Shown here: piece by piece, positions 13,395 through 26,800 of the stretch
How positions within the stretch are numbered: position 1 is the first letter of the stretch
Layout of the letters: each line of letters begins with the position of its first letter
From: Pelargonium tetragonum
Lineage: Eukaryota; Streptophyta; Magnoliopsida; Geraniales; Geraniaceae
Direction of reading: 5' to 3'
Assembly (NCBI GenBank): GCA_036897445.1
Contig: JAYMTL010000003.1
Location: 211,001 to 275,000, forward strand
Length of the DNA stretch: 64,000 nt
Notes under the pieces: model-generated
Database searches by the model: none
Seen by the model: only the letters and a program-made list of their open reading frames with translations
Told to the model about the DNA's origin: nothing
Translations under genes and position numbers: made by a program

Positions 13395-13458
13395 GCGGCC
13401 TTAATGGTGTAAAGCCCTCGCTTTCAACTTGAGTTCAGGGTTAGATTTCCTAGGTCAG
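13395..13458 (+). pseudogene. tRNA-like fragment with CTTTCAA loop
   Basis: GCGGCCTTAATGGTGTAAAG is D-arm-like. The following CTCGCTTTCAACTTGAG contains the loop CTTTCAA seen in tRNA-Glu (anticodon TTC). The T arm (AGGGTTAGATTTCCT) lacks the normal T loop. Stems pair poorly, so this is a guess at a decayed trnE-like copy. Confidence 0.18.
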
Positions 13459-13600
13459 GAAGTGAGATCAAATACATAATATTTACTTTGATAGCCCCAA
13501 ATTCTTATAGATCCAAAGCTAAAGAAGGAAGAATTACTATAAACCTTAATAAGATTTCCTTGTGACTTTCTGATTAGAAAGACAAGAAAACTACTTTACT

Positions 13601-13745
13601 TATATCTTTCCTACGAGCCTTACATGTCTTGATAATACCTGTAGCTTTCTTTGTATTCATAACTGTACCTATTTTCTTAAGACCTAGAACAAGAGCTTTC
13701 CCTATTAGTAGATAAACCCTTCTTGAAAGCAATATTCTTATTCAC
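13601..13745 (+). repeat. Pyrimidine-rich tract of the same repeat family
   Basis: ACCTGTAGCTTTCTT and, 24 nt later, AACTGTACCTATTTT form two diverged copies of one unit. The word AATACCTGTAG is shared with the tract at 52490-52750. Surrounding sequence is ordinary AT-rich spacer. Confidence 0.42.
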
Positions 13746-15171
13746 TCGCTTACAAGTAAGTCTTGCCCAACTCCAGGAATACTAACTAAAAAGGGTAAAG
13801 CTCTTATTTACTTAAAATAAGAACCCTGTTGACTTGCTACAAAACATACAAATAGGAACTCTTTTAAAAGCCTTAACAATTAATGTTACCAGGATTCTTA
13901 TGGAGCGTGCCTATGTTATACTTAATTACCTAAACCTATAACCTAAAAAAAAGGGGACTCTGAAATTTTATCTTGTAAAAAGTAATACTCGGTATTTCCA
14001 TTATTCTAGCTATTTTCTTACTTGACTCCAGGTTCGAAGCTCCTAAACTAGACTTTCAAAATATCCTGTCTTTAACAAAATACCTAAGTTCAGAACCAAC
14101 CGGAAGAAACCTGTACTAGTTTGACTAAGTTCTTTATGGCTTCCTCTTTACTTTAATTGAGCAAATAACTGGAATAATGGAAACCCTTTTTAGATAGTCA
14201 AGTCAACTTGTAATAAAAAAAATTGAAAATTTCTCTAATCCCTGAAAACCTCTAAAGCAACAATTCCCATCTCGACCAAAAAGTATAGGCTCTTTTCCTT
14301 CAGTACTTTTTAGTTAAGAAACTGCCTCCTTTTTATAGGTCCTGCTGTTTGCTCTTAGAGCACTCCCCGGACCGAGGAACTCTCTAATATATTTGTTTGT
14401 TATTCTTTTCAATTCCTTTTATTCCTAACTAGCTAATACAACTTTATCCGTATCCTCTACTAGGAACTCACCCTACACTCAAAGGTACTTTATACACAAT
14501 ACTAAGGTTTTATACTTTTGTTTTGTAATTTTACTTGAAGATTTCTATCAAGCGGAAAATAGGAAGTTTTCTCAGAAAATAATGAGAGTTTTTATTGACT
14601 TATTTCTTATCAATTTGTAAGTGAGTTTTCCAGTTTTTAGGGATCTTTCCGCTAGAAGAGAATTTAGTTAAAGATTGGACTTATACTTATAGGACCCCTT
14701 AAGAAGTATACTAGCTTTGTTCCGTAAATCAAAGGAAATTTATAGTTATAACTTCTAAGTATATCCTTAAAATCCGTTTCTTTAGAAGCATTAATAAAAA
14801 AATTCTGAGATTTTAAAAAACTAAGAAAAAGGGATAACCTGACAATTTTCTTATACAATATACATAAGTTATAGAACTGAAGTATTCCCGGAAATTTCTT
14901 ATTTTTAAAGGGTGAAATTTCTTAACTTACTAAAACGAGGCTTATTTTCATTAGTAAACAGAGCCCGTTATAGCTAATATTGAAATAAAAAGAGGTTAAG
15001 GAAATCCTAATTAAGTGAAGTATATGATATAAGAAAGCTGGGACTAAAAAAACATACATATAGGAATTAACCTTCTTAAAGCGGGTAAAGGAAATGGGTC
15101 TGTATTTACGAAGGGAGTATCTTTGTTTGATTAGTAGTTTAAGATTGACCCCTGACTAGAGCAAATTTGAG

Positions 15172-15198
15172 TGACTTACTTGACTTGACTTGACTTGA
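15172..15198 (+). repeat. Pentanucleotide microsatellite (TGACT)n
   Basis: Five TGACT-like units, the second one shortened to TACT, ending in TGATT. A simple slippage repeat. Confidence 0.8.
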
Positions 15199-16006
15199 TT
15201 AAAATTCGAAATAGGAAAACTTTTTTTATTTCAATAAGGTAATATCTACTACTCAATTTGGATAAGTGAGCTTTTTTAATGTTTTTATAATATAATAGGG
15301 TAAGTAATGGTTCCTTAATATATATATATTAAGTAATTTATAGGCTGGATTACCAGTAGAAGTCTAAAGCCTTCATAAGTAGCTCACTTCCTTAAGTCTT
15401 AAGTATAGGAAATTCAAAAAAGTTCTATTTTTAGGAGTAAACAAGGTTTTTTTATTCTATAACAAGAGTCTTTCGGCTAGTTTAGTAAGGTTATTTAAAT
15501 TAATAAGAAAATTCTTAAAGCTTTCAAAGATGGGAGGATATCCCCGAAACATAAGTAGGGAAGGCTTTTCTAGCCAATTAATAAATAAGTTTTAATTAAA
15601 TATGGGAGTGCTTGGATTCATTCATAATAGCATAAAGGAATTTTCATGAGACAAAAATAAAGGGAATAGGCTCCTTAAAGGGAATTCTTTTTTTTTCGCA
15701 TCTATGCTCAACTAAATTAAAATATCTATAAGATAATCGGGATTTTGTAATATTTATATTATAGAAATAGAAAGTTCGTTCTTGTGGGTCCTCCTATTTA
15801 CTAAGTAAGTGAGGATTCCCCTTCCTTTAGTTTCATTACAAGAAATCCTTGCTTATTAATTAGTATTTTAGCTACAAAGCTATACTTTCAGGAGAGGGTT
15901 TAGCTCAAGATCGCTTACTATTGAAACTGACTGCTTTTAAGAACGACCTATCTAGTTAAACTCTTAAGATAAGAATACAAATTCTGTAATTACCTTATTT
16001 AACATT

Positions 16007-16026
16007 ACTTTATATAACTTTATATA
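16007..16026 (+). repeat. 10-bp direct tandem duplication
   Basis: ACTTTATATA occurs twice head to tail. AT-rich, so weaker as evidence than a mixed-base repeat. Confidence 0.7.
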
Positions 16027-19000
16027 GATATACCATAGGGATCCCTATTTAACAAACAATACCAACTCTACTTTTTCAATTAGAACTTTTCCTAAAGCTT
16101 AGACTAGCCAAGCAAGGCTAGAATTTGTTAGCTAGATAAACTCTTTATTATATTTTACAGAAAAAACAAAATTTTTAAGGAGGCCTATTCATTAAGTAAA
16201 GTAAACCAAGGAATAAACCCTCTAAAGAGCCCGAGAGTCAAAAACGAAGATAATAAAAAGATTGAATCTTCCGTGTGAGATATAGTTTTGCCAGGAATCC
16301 TTTTTAAGTCTTTTTCGAATTCCTCAATTCCTAAGTCAAAGTTTACAATCCAAAGTAGTCTAACAAATCCCTAAGTATTTTACTTATTTTCATTTTAAGA
16401 GAAAAAGATATACATATACGCTAAGCTTGCTTTTTTAAGAGCAGCATGCCTATACTTAGCTAGCAAGTTTCCAATTAATGAGAAATTACCTTTATTATAA
16501 GAAGTAAAAAAGTAAACGTTGAAACTCTTAAAAGGAAACTTCTAAGGAAATAGACCTAGCATGTGATATATTCCTTAACAGAAGTATTCACGTCCGATTA
16601 GCTGCATTTATACGAGGGAATTCAGAGATTTAATTTATCTTATTTACTAAATTCCCAGTAGATTAGAAAAAAAGAATAAATCACTTTCAAGAAGGACTTA
16701 AATTTGTACAAGCGGGTTGAGTAGTTGAACACACTTTATTTGTTATATATTTTTTAAGTAAATAAGGTACCCTAAGACAAGCTTTTTTTTGTGGAAAGTG
16801 CAACCTTTAAAGATTAAACTTAGAAAGACTTCTGAAAATATAGGGATATAAGGATCTTGCTACTTAGATTTTATTCCTTAGTACTGCAAAATTCTGGGAA
16901 GCTCTAATATAGATTGAGGATATTTACTTACTAGGGAGGTTTTTGTTGTAAAGACTTATCGTCTAGAATTGTATTCTAGGGACTTGGGTATAGTATAAAA
17001 AAATTTTGTATTCTAATGCCCTGTAAAAAGCGCAGAAAATTAAGTATTGTTAACTTTATAGGAAGTCCCCCTTGTTATAGATAGAGGTTCCTTATTTATT
17101 CATAGAATATTTCCAGTTAAAGGGTCGAGTCCTTACCGGGTTTTATGGAATGTGTACCCTGTGCTTTACCAAATTAATAGGGTTTCCTTATAACAGACAT
17201 ACTAAGCGTAAACCCCAGTTATTAATGAGAACTGACTTCCAAGCTCTATTAAAAAAAAAAGGACTCAGTTAATATCAAAAAAAAGGCTTCTAAGTTACTC
17301 TTTTTGTATTATTATGAAAAGGGCTTATTCTCGGCTGTAGGTTCGTAATTCTTTTTTTATATTATTTTAAGCTTAAACTTCTAAAAAAAGAACTTTTAAG
17401 GGCTACTAAATACAACAATTATAGAACATAAGAAAAAGTCTCCCGAGCACATATTAGAAGAAAAGAGTAGATAAAATTCTAAGGAGCCCTTGCTTAGTTT
17501 GTTTAGTGTAAAGGCCCACTTTATAAAATTTAGGTTTAATCACACAAGAGTTTAAGAGTATATAGGAATAGGAAAAACTAAAGTTAAAGCAGTAGGGGGT
17601 GGTTTTTTACTATTATTAAGGGCTTTTAATTATATATTACAGAACAGACGCTTTACGTCTTATATCTTATATGTTACTCTAAACAAGTCAAACAAGCAAG
17701 CTTCTTTATTTTAAGGATAAAAGCATTAGCACTTCTATTTATTTTATTCAGCTACGCCAACTCTTTTAAGTAAACAACAAAGTATCAATATACAAAAAAG
17801 CCCCTAGTATACAGTTTTATTAGTTTAACAACGGGTAATCCTAAAAAAGTTCTACTATATTATCCCAGTACGCGCTAAAGGAATGCCGGTCTTTGTAAAT
17901 ATAGGTAAAAAAGAGATATATCCGTTGGAGTTTGCCTTAATATTACCAAGACAATAGAATCTAGAATTTCTTAATCAAAAGAACCTTAACCCCTCTCTCT
18001 AAAAGCTAACAGGGGGTCTTGTTATAGTAAGTATGGGAATTCTCCTGTTCTGTATTAGGAAGAGGCTTCCTATATAAGTTATAAGTATAAAATACTTGAA
18101 ATTCGCCCTTTTGTTTAATATAAAACATTCCTTATACTTCTTTCTTGCTTTTGGGTAGGGGTGGTCGAACAAAGTTAGACATGGCTTATGGATTTCCTTT
18201 TGTTTTGTAACTTAGGTTAAACGAAAAAATTCTAACTTTATTAGTAATGTAAGTGAACTTAATTAACAGTAAAAAATATGTCAGGGGCTGCGTACTAGAG
18301 CTAAATCTAGAAAAAAGTAGGCAGTTAGGTGGTTTAGTATTGAAAAGTTCTTTGCACAACAAGGAACAACTAAAGCAAGAAGGCAGATTTTCTTGACTAT
18401 TTACTTTAGGAAGACAGCTTAGACAAAGCAAGAGGAGGATTCTTATACTACACCAGAAAGACAAGGTTTGTTTATAATTATAATCCTGCGGGAGCTCCTA
18501 AAATTCCACGGCGGATCCGTGATATAAGAACAATTCTTTGCTCCCTTATGCACAAAACTTTTAATCTTTCTTGAGTAAGGCAGGTTGAATAATTACCTGT
18601 ATTTTAGAGAAAAGGTATCATGTTTAGTACTCTAAAGATAGAATTCTTATAAGAAAGAATTAGAAAGATCTTTATTTTAAAGAAGTCCTTTAAGTAAGGA
18701 TTTGCCATAGAAAGCACTTTTAGCAGGACCCAGGAATCCCTGCATTACTAAGACTAAGGAACAAGCTGCACTTAATTACCTAAGAAAACGACTCTTAAAT
18801 TAGAAAGATTTAAACTGAATGCTTTTTTGTATTAGAATTTTTGGAATTTCCTCACTTCTATAAAAGAAGCGGTTTACTGGATTTTAGTATCCCCTTTCTT
18901 TCGGATTTATATACAAAATTGGAAAATTTCAGTAAGCTCCAAAAGGAATTGGCCTAGCTCTACTGCTGACTACTTATAAGAAAGTACTTTAACCAACTCT

Positions 19001-19859
19001 TTGCTATATGTTAAAGCTTTTCCTTTTTGTTATTAAGATTTTCCTACTGTAATATTAATATATTACCTCTCAAAGCTTGCTCCAAGGAAAATGTATACCT
19101 TAGCTTAGTGTTGCTTTGTACTATTATTAGTAGAAACTTCTTTAAAAATAGAGTATTCCCGTAACATATAAAGGAAGGCTTTATAGCTAACGGATCTAGT
19201 TAAGTGCAGCTTTCTAAGCCTGGTTTTAAGCGAGTTCCTTTGTTTAATAAGTAATTTACTAGCATTTACTAAAAGTTATAGGAATTGCTAAATACTGTAT
19301 CAGAAATAAGTCTCTTCAAAAGACATAGAAATAGAAAAAAAGGTTCCAATCAGAATTGCGACTCACGCATAAGGATCCTTTGGCTAGCTTTTCTTGAGAG
19401 CTATAAACCCCTAGTCTTTAGAATACCCTTCTAATATGGGGTAAACCCGCCCTCTTACAACCCGCACCTACTTTAGCTATTCTTTTATTGTTATCGTCAG
19501 GAAGTTTTTTCTAATTTCTGTATCTCTATCTTATTTGTTTAGTTAATATTAGAGAGTCTCAGGAAATTTCTAAGGGTCTTAATGGTTAATGGAGGGAGCT
19601 CTTTTTCTAAGTCTTTTGGATAGGAACTTGTAATACCTCTAGGTTATTCTTGAATTTGAGATGAAAGTAGTTCTTAAGGACTTCCAGAAAGTTTACCCCT
19701 GTTGTTAGTTTAATCGAAGTGGGAAATCTTTCTATTTAGTAGAGGTCCCCCGCAACTGCTTACATTAGCCAGTTTTTGATAAGGTGTAAACCATAATAAG
19801 AGTTTTTGGAATAAAAAGAAATAAAAGAGTCTTTTTTACAAGAAGTTAAGTTGAGTACA

Positions 19860-20240
19860 AGATAAATAATATTTAAGGGAGGGCACTTCATAAGCAGGGT
19901 ATTCTGAATAAGGGTATAGCCCACAAGATACTATAGCTCCTAATAATACTAAAGCTAGGAAGAGTGGGATACAGGAGAGGTAGGGCCTTTAAGAAAGTTA
20001 CCGCTCTGGAGAAAGGGTTAGGGGTTAAAATAAATAAGGGTAGTGATACAGAATAGAATAGCTATGAAAAAGCCTTGGGTTACAGAATACGAGCTTAGCT
20101 ACAAAGAAGTTGCAGAAGTATAGGGATTCCGGTTGTTATAGTTAAGAGTCCAGCTCTCCAGAAGGATGTAGGTGTTGAGAAGTAAGGCTCTGCAAGGTAT
20201 GACTAAGAAGAGTGCGAAATTAGGGGTAAATACATTTATA
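19860..20240 (-). repeat. Purine-rich tract, reverse orientation of the repeat family
   Basis: A G/A-rich stretch of about 380 nt contains repeated words such as GATACAGAATAGAATAGCT, GGTTACAGAATACGAGC and GGGATACAGGAGAGG. On the minus strand these become the TATTCTGTA..AGCT motif of the pyrimidine tracts. Units appear to be roughly 25-35 nt and heavily diverged. No protein frame is kept through the tract. Confidence 0.42.
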
Positions 20241-21800
20241 AGCAGAGTCAAACCCCACGTCTAGCCAAAACTTTATGAAGAGTTAAACTTCTAATAAATA
20301 AGAAACTACCCAGGAATAAGAAAGTCTAACATAAAAGCAGGCCTATGGGATTCCCCAAATTATTATAATAGTAGGTTTTCGAATATTGGGAATTCATACA
20401 CAAATTAGAGAAGCCTCAAGAAATCGCAAAGGAGCTACCCCTATGTTCCTTAAGTTTTTATTATCAGACTCACTAGCAAGAATAAACTAAAATCTTCATT
20501 TTTCTTAGCCTATTGTAAGTAGGGAACCCCAAGAGATGCTATAAGAGTTAGAATTCCTTTTGTTTCCTTTATAAACGGAAAGGGTCCCCTTTTTATCGGG
20601 TCTTTCGTAATTTAAGGCAGTGGTATACCCTGTTTGGTAACTTCGTCAAATTCTGTTACTGTTAGATCTTAGAGCTAAAAACTTCTACTTAGTAAACTTT
20701 AACCCTAGAAATTCGCTTAGTTTTTAAACCCCCCTCTCCTAATATACGATATCCCGTTTAAGTCTTAAAATATACGCTTATTGTGTCCAGGATACTCTAA
20801 GTTTTTGGTCTTATAGTAATGCAGGATAACTGTCTAGCAAGCTCGGTTAACCCCGTGTCCTTATTCTCGTCATATATTAAATTAAGGGAAAGATTTACTA
20901 CTGCGAAACCTGAGGTTAATTGAGCTTTTAACTTAGCATTACCCTAATAGGTATACACTTAAAAAGGAGTGAAATTTTCAATTAATAAAGTAAAAGCCGA
21001 CCCGTAGGTCTCTTTAATAAAAAGACCCTGATAACTTTTGCTATTCTGAGTTAGGAAACTCATATATGTAACAGAAGTAGAAGACTTGTCATCGAACAAA
21101 GATAAGAAATTACTTTACAACAAATACCAAAAGCTACTCATACTAGAAAAAAGGATTCTTCAAAAAAGTTCAGAACTATCCTACTAAAATAAAAAACGCA
21201 CCTAGTTGACAACGCTGTTTTTATAAAAATCTTTATAATCCACTGCCATAAAAGCTTAATAGTAAAATTCTCGTAATATGTGACAAGAGCTAAAACTTCT
21301 GTCTGTAAACTGTAAATACACTTTTTTATGTTAGGCAAGTCTCTAGTACTAAGTTTTAACCCCTATGGCTGTAATAGAATTTGGTTTTACAGAGCGTAGA
21401 AAAGAGCACATAACAACACAAGGAGGTCCCGTAGAGCGTCGGGTCCCCCTAGTGCAAATACACTTAAATTTATAAAGAAAGATAAAAATTAGAAATTAGT
21501 TTCGATGTGACTCTATCCAAATAAAAATACCGAAACTCTTAAATACTACAAGATCTTAGTAAGGTAACCTGTTACCAGGGCAAAGATTTTTTGTGTTTCT
21601 TACTGAAAATTTTGTACTCCTACAGTAATTAAAGTCTACTTTGTTATAAATACTGGAGAATTATGGTTCTCTTGAGGTTAGGGATAAGGAATCCCAAAAA
21701 ATGAATATAGAGTCCCTTCTCAAAAGCAACCCTAGTTTAGAAAAGGTAGTGCAGAAAGTATACATGAATATATCTACTTACGTTATAGCCACCTCTTATG

Positions 21801-21985
21801 AATTTAAGTTTTCATACTCTTACCTATACCAGCTACCTTATATATAGGCCTTAGTCTTAATCCCTAGAACTTTTTTATTAGTTTTTTATTATACCCGTCT
21901 TGGTTGTACTCCTCTTCTTAACTATACCATACCTACACTCTTCTTTTAACCTGGACTACTACTTAGTGTAGCTACTGTATTCCCT
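21801..21985 (+). repeat. Pyrimidine-rich tract of the repeat family
   Basis: A C/T-rich run with ACCAGCTACCTTAT, TTGGTTGTACTCCTCTTCTT and TGTAGCTACTGTATTCC. It is more diverged than the tract at 5.7 kb. It is followed closely by opposite-orientation traces at 22080-22140. Confidence 0.35.
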
Positions 21986-22079
21986 ATCTTTTTACTTAAA
22001 TATGCCCTATTTATTAAGATTAAGAATTCCCTCCAAAGAGAGCCCTAGTGACTTACTCACTTGAATTGGATTTAAGGCA

Positions 22080-22575
22080 GAACACTAGAGCAGCTACAGA
22101 GTACAGTAACACAATACAATAAGGGTTCTAATTCTAGAAAATTTCGAAGTAAGACTAACTGAAAGGGTCTTCCTAAGTTACTAATATATCCAAGACCCTA
22201 AACTATACCTTTTTCTTTCCATTTCCGAGATTCCTTACTTATAAATAAGAAAAAAAGAGCTGAAAAAGGAAACCTAAGTACTCCCCTTTCCACATTAATT
22301 TGTAAAAACTCCTACTTTAACAGGATCTGAAAGACAAGAAAACTGCCTAGACCTACCTTATTGATAAAAGACTTCTAATCTTAGTCTTTGTAATAACCTA
22401 ACCTTTATTTTACCGGAAACTCATTCCTTAATTGAATTACCTTAGCATCTTTAACCAGAATACAGCACAAGGCTACAGAATACCTTAAATCAGGGGTTAT
22501 AGTCCCACCTACTACTTATCTCTTACGCATACCTATATTTCATTTCTTCTTAGTCTCATCTTCTGTATCTATTAA
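22080..22575. repeat. Mixed-orientation tracts of the repeat family
   Basis: Purine-sense copies (AGCAGCTACAGAGTACAG near 22095; GGCTACAGAATACC near 22474) alternate with pyrimidine-sense sequence (TTCTTCTTAGTCTCATCTTC near 22545). The core RGCTACAGARTA is the reverse complement of TAYTCTGTAGCY. Confidence 0.38.
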
Positions 22576-22790
22576 TTGATTGTAAGGAAGGAAAGTCTGT
22601 CTATTGTAGATAGTAGAATAGTATTCTATAGAGTTTATTTCTTAGATTGTTCTAGTATACCTATTAGATATTAGGCAAGTATAGTAATTGTCTAAGGGAC
22701 CCTCATTGTCTTTGTTTTTATCATATAAAGAGGATACAAACCTAATAGTAGGAAAGAGTCAGTGTTACCGACCGCTGGGTACCCGAGGTT

Positions 22791-22808
22791 CATGCTAGTC
22801 ATGCTAGT
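22791..22808 (+). repeat. 9-bp direct tandem duplication
   Basis: CATGCTAGT occurs twice head to tail with no spacer. Looks like a recent small duplication. Confidence 0.8.
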
Positions 22809-23816
22809 AAGGGTCCTTATAATAATTCATGCTTTCTAAATAACACAAAAAAATAGAATATTCAAAAACAAATACAAATTTAGAGTAAAGGAAATTTCAC
22901 ATAACAATTCCTGTTGCATATATTAGAATCTTAAAGGATTTAAAAGCCTTAGACTCTTCCAATCTAAAATTGATACTAAAAACTTTACCCTTTTAAAACC
23001 TCGAAGGATTCTAAGGACAGCCGAAGCATTTGCAAAAAGTTGTCTAGGATCCGTACTAAGTACTTGAAAAGTAAGCATAATACTTTGTTTTTTGTTTTAG
23101 ACCTTAAGTCCCGTAGAGTTATTTATACAAAATCTACACAAAAAGCACTCCAGGAAATCCTGTCTAGAAAAGAAAATGAAAGGGAAAAAGGTAATAGGGG
23201 CGTTTTTGGCAATGTATAATGGGCCACACCCAAATTAACAGGGAATGGAAAGACTTTTGATGCTTTAGGGCGCTTCTTATAGAAAGTCATTGCATTTTGC
23301 TTTTTCATAGGGATTCTCCTTATGTGAACTCCTTTACAATATTTAATTTAAAGGTCTAAACACCTTATCAAGAGCCCGTGTTACAGCGGGACCTCTATAT
23401 AGTATTTCCGTCTTTACTTGACCTTTGTAAAAAGGACTTTTTTTAGATTATATCTAAGCAAGTACGCTTTTATGCACAAAATGGAATTTCTGTAGCACTC
23501 TTTAAGTTAAGAGGTAATCAGAAGCGGTATAACGGTCGGTCAGGCTTAAACTTTGAAATAAAAGATAGGGATATGCCTCAAGTATAAATATTACAATAAA
23601 GACTACGTACTTCGGTTTGATATAAAAACTCTTGTTTAGAATTTGATTTTATCTATAAAATGTTGTAGTGCTGTGTTTCCTTGCTCTTACAATGACTTTC
23701 TTTTAGACTTTTAGAGTATACCCGGATTTTATACAAGTTTTAGAGTCACTACTTTAGAAGTTATCTAAGTTAGTATCTACAAGCAAGAAGAATTTCAAAT
23801 AGTAGTAAAGTGAGTT

Positions 23817-23889
23817 TGGGTATAGCGGGACTTGAACCTGCGACCATTATATTAAAAGCCCAATGCTCTGCCAACCGAGCTATACACAT
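23817..23889 (-). tRNA. trnK-UUU: tRNA-Lys (UUU), plant-mitochondrial type, with mismatched 5' end
   Basis: Seen: D stem GCTC/GAGC, anticodon loop CTTTTAA (anticodon TTT at 23854-23856), T stem GCAGG/CCCGC with one C opposite A, 3' acceptor strand TATACCC and discriminator A. From memory this is very close to the land-plant mitochondrial trnK-UUU, including the variable region ATGGTC and the T loop. Departures: the 5' acceptor strand reads ATGTGTA where GGGTGTA is expected, so pairs 1:72 and 2:71 fail. The 3' side of the anticodon stem reads TATAA where CCTAA is expected, leaving 30:40 unpaired and two G-U pairs. It is either a recently decaying copy or a gene whose transcript needs repair. 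No CCA is encoded. No neighbouring gene is visible for several kb on either side. Confidence 0.75.
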
Positions 23890-26800
23890 CATAAGTAAGA
23901 GATTCTTTTCCTTTGAAGTCCGGTAAATAGTAAGGTTCGGCTTAATTGTTATCTATCTAAGGAATTATAGTGTATAGAGTTACAGCAACCCCGCTCAAGT
24001 ACCGGAAGAGTCTTTATTGAAAAAAGAAACCCGGTTGTGAATAGGCTTTGGTACGCTTTCCTTGTACTTTATAACGTTCCTAAAGCTACTTTCCTGTTGA
24101 GGGAGAATTCTTAGCTATTTATATGTATAGGGTTTCCTACTAGTAAGTTATATTAAAATTAAGTCAATAATATATCCCGCCCGATAGTACAAGCTAATAT
24201 TTATCAATTTTTATTAGAACTCCAACGACATCCTCTACTGGGTCTGAACTAGGCTTCAAATCTCTTTCTCTCTCTTGTAAGTTCTATATTCGTCTGTACT
24301 TTATGGGTATCTGCAAGTCTTTTTGTCATATAATATTCTATTGTGGGGATGCGCAGCTTCTAGGGCTCCTGGTGTCTTAGAGTTTTAGTAAGGGTTTACA
24401 GAGTTTGAAGCTCTCTTTAATTTCTTCGGATGGCATGTAAAGTACCTTGAACCTTGAGTTACTAATAAGTAAAGGGTCTAAAAATCAGGTGTCTCATATA
24501 CTAAACAGGAACGTACTACCTTAAGAAAGATGTCGGGTATTCTTAGCTTTTCAGTAACAAAACCAAAGGGGAGAACTTCCACTATAACTAACAACTTTCT
24601 AGTAAATCTAAGTCGATTTAAATTACGCGAACTTGTCTACCACCTCCTGTAAAACAAGTAAATCCAGTGCTATCTTAATTTATTTTAATACTTAAAAGCT
24701 GAAAGAACCCTTATATATTTTTATAAAAAGATATTACATATATACAAAAATTTCCGATATCTACTTAAGCATCTGATTACAAAAATAAATAGAGGGGCAA
24801 AGTCTACTTAAGTTAGAAACGGGACCTCTTTCAAGAGAAGCTGCTTTTTGATAAAAGCAAGAGATCTATTAGAAGTAAGAAAAAGTAACTCTCTCTCTGG
24901 CCTAGCTTTGTAGTGAATACTTAGATCAAAGACTTTTATATACATGCATACACCTTCATCAGCAAGACAGAAGCCAAATTTGTACAACCACAGGATACTC
25001 ATTTGGCAAATAGGGTCTATAAACTCTCAGAAAACCCAATAGGTAATAAAAAACGAGAGTCCCTTAAGGGCATATCTGGTTAATCAATACAAACCGGAAA
25101 GTAGAAAAATCCGCTCTATAAAAAGTGATTCTTTCCTTATTAGAGATCCTGGGGCCTCCTCGTAAAAAAACTCTGTAGTTAAAAGCCTGCCCCGTCTAAA
25201 ATCTTTATATTTTGTATGTATACTAAGTCCTGGGCCACTCCACATGTAATTAGAACGAACTTTAATTCCCGAACAGCTCAAAAGGAAGCTTCCAAATAGA
25301 GTATTGAGAATAAGCTAGGGTATTAAACTTTGGACTTTTTGTTGAACTAAAAGAGTAGGACATTTTATCAAGGGTTCCTTGTACTTTTCAAATATTATAA
25401 TTATAACATGAGTATTTGTAACTTTGCATACTATAAAATTTCTACAAGCTCGGATTTACTACAAAAATTTGAGTTCTCTTTTATTCCAGTATTCTTAACC
25501 TCTTTGACAGCCCCATTCTCGGATATTCCTCGACTTCTATAGATGCTATAAGGGGTTCTGACTTTTAAGACAGAAAAATTGCCTAACTAGGTTGCTAAAC
25601 TTTTTTTTTAGTTTTAGAGCGCGGGGCTCTTGCCTATACCTAACCAAATATTTCTAGACAGCTTGTACAAAACGCAAGGACTCGCAAGAGTTCCCTTTAG
25701 TTGAGAGTATCCACTACCTTACTAATAAAGCCCTGTGCCAAAGTTTATTCTAAAGCATAGCTCTTTGTAAAAGGATACGGATAAAATCTAGTTATGACCG
25801 ATTACCAAGTTTAGCTATAAAAATGAACCCTTTAAGTATAAGGACTCTAAATTTCATTCAATTGCACAAGGGAGTCCTGTTAAGGAATTACTTGGAATAT
25901 AAAGAAAACTTGAGTATATCCCTTCAGTATTATAAAGTATTAGAAGGCGCCCCTTCTTAATAAAAAAGTTTTGTAGCTTACCTTAAATTAGTATGTATAT
26001 CATCAAGGGATCGAGCATATTATACTAAGGTAAAAAAAAAGCACAGCTCTTTGGCACGAAATTCCAAGAATTGACTCTTAAGGAGGTAATGTAATTAATT
26101 CTTGGTTAAAGCCGCTAACTTAAAATTTTAGCACTCGAGATGTCTAACAAAGCTTGTATCCTGCAGCAACTCCTTGTTTGTAGCTACAACTTCTTCCGGG
26201 TCTCCCTGTGCTGTAAATAAAATTGAAAGGGAAAGTTGTATTGCTAGGATGTCCTCATACCTATGGAAAAGTCGCGGATAGTTCTAAGTGGCACAACTTC
26301 TAGTTCTGAATGTTGTCGAAATTCCCCCTTTCACGTTTTAACTTAAAGAATCCTGATTCAGCCTATACTTTGATTACTCGTTCAATGTTTTTTTAGGGTA
26401 GAGCACTCCTGTATTACCTTTAGTCTGGTAGGGGTCTTGAGTACAAAGCCTTCCCCTCGGATATGCTAGATTAAAATTCTTTTATCCTTTAGCCAGGAAA
26501 GCCCTTGACGTTAAGGACTAAGCGGAGCAGTTTCCTAAAGCGTAACAAATTTTCTTAGCAATCTACTAGCTCTAACCCCCTGCTTTTACCCGATTCATTT
26601 TTCCAAGAAATCCCACTATAACATTTGCGGATTCCCTTATTCTTCGGTTATTCTTTATTCTAATATAGTATACTTTTCGGAACCCTGTCTCAAAACCTGT
26701 TTGACACTAACTAATCACGAGAACTCTAATACTTTATTAAAAAGTGAACCCCCTTTAGACTACGTTTCTCTACTTTTTATAAAAAATTAGGGCGTTTTTC

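Larger units (their letters stand above)
11818..23816. other. Gene-free AT-rich spacer with repeat tracts
   Basis: Apart from the tRNA remnants at 12.85 and 13.4 kb and the skewed repeat tracts listed separately, I see no gene. The stretch 14.5-18 kb is especially A/T-rich with many homopolymer runs. The 92-codon minus-strand frame at 18186-18464 (ATG start, cysteine/leucine-rich) has no recognisable domain. Confidence 0.45.

Noticed and set aside
18186-18464. Minus-strand frame of 92 codons with a hydrophobic, Cys-rich start resembling a signal peptide
   Set aside because: Chance length and no conserved motif. The hydrophobic start reflects local base bias.
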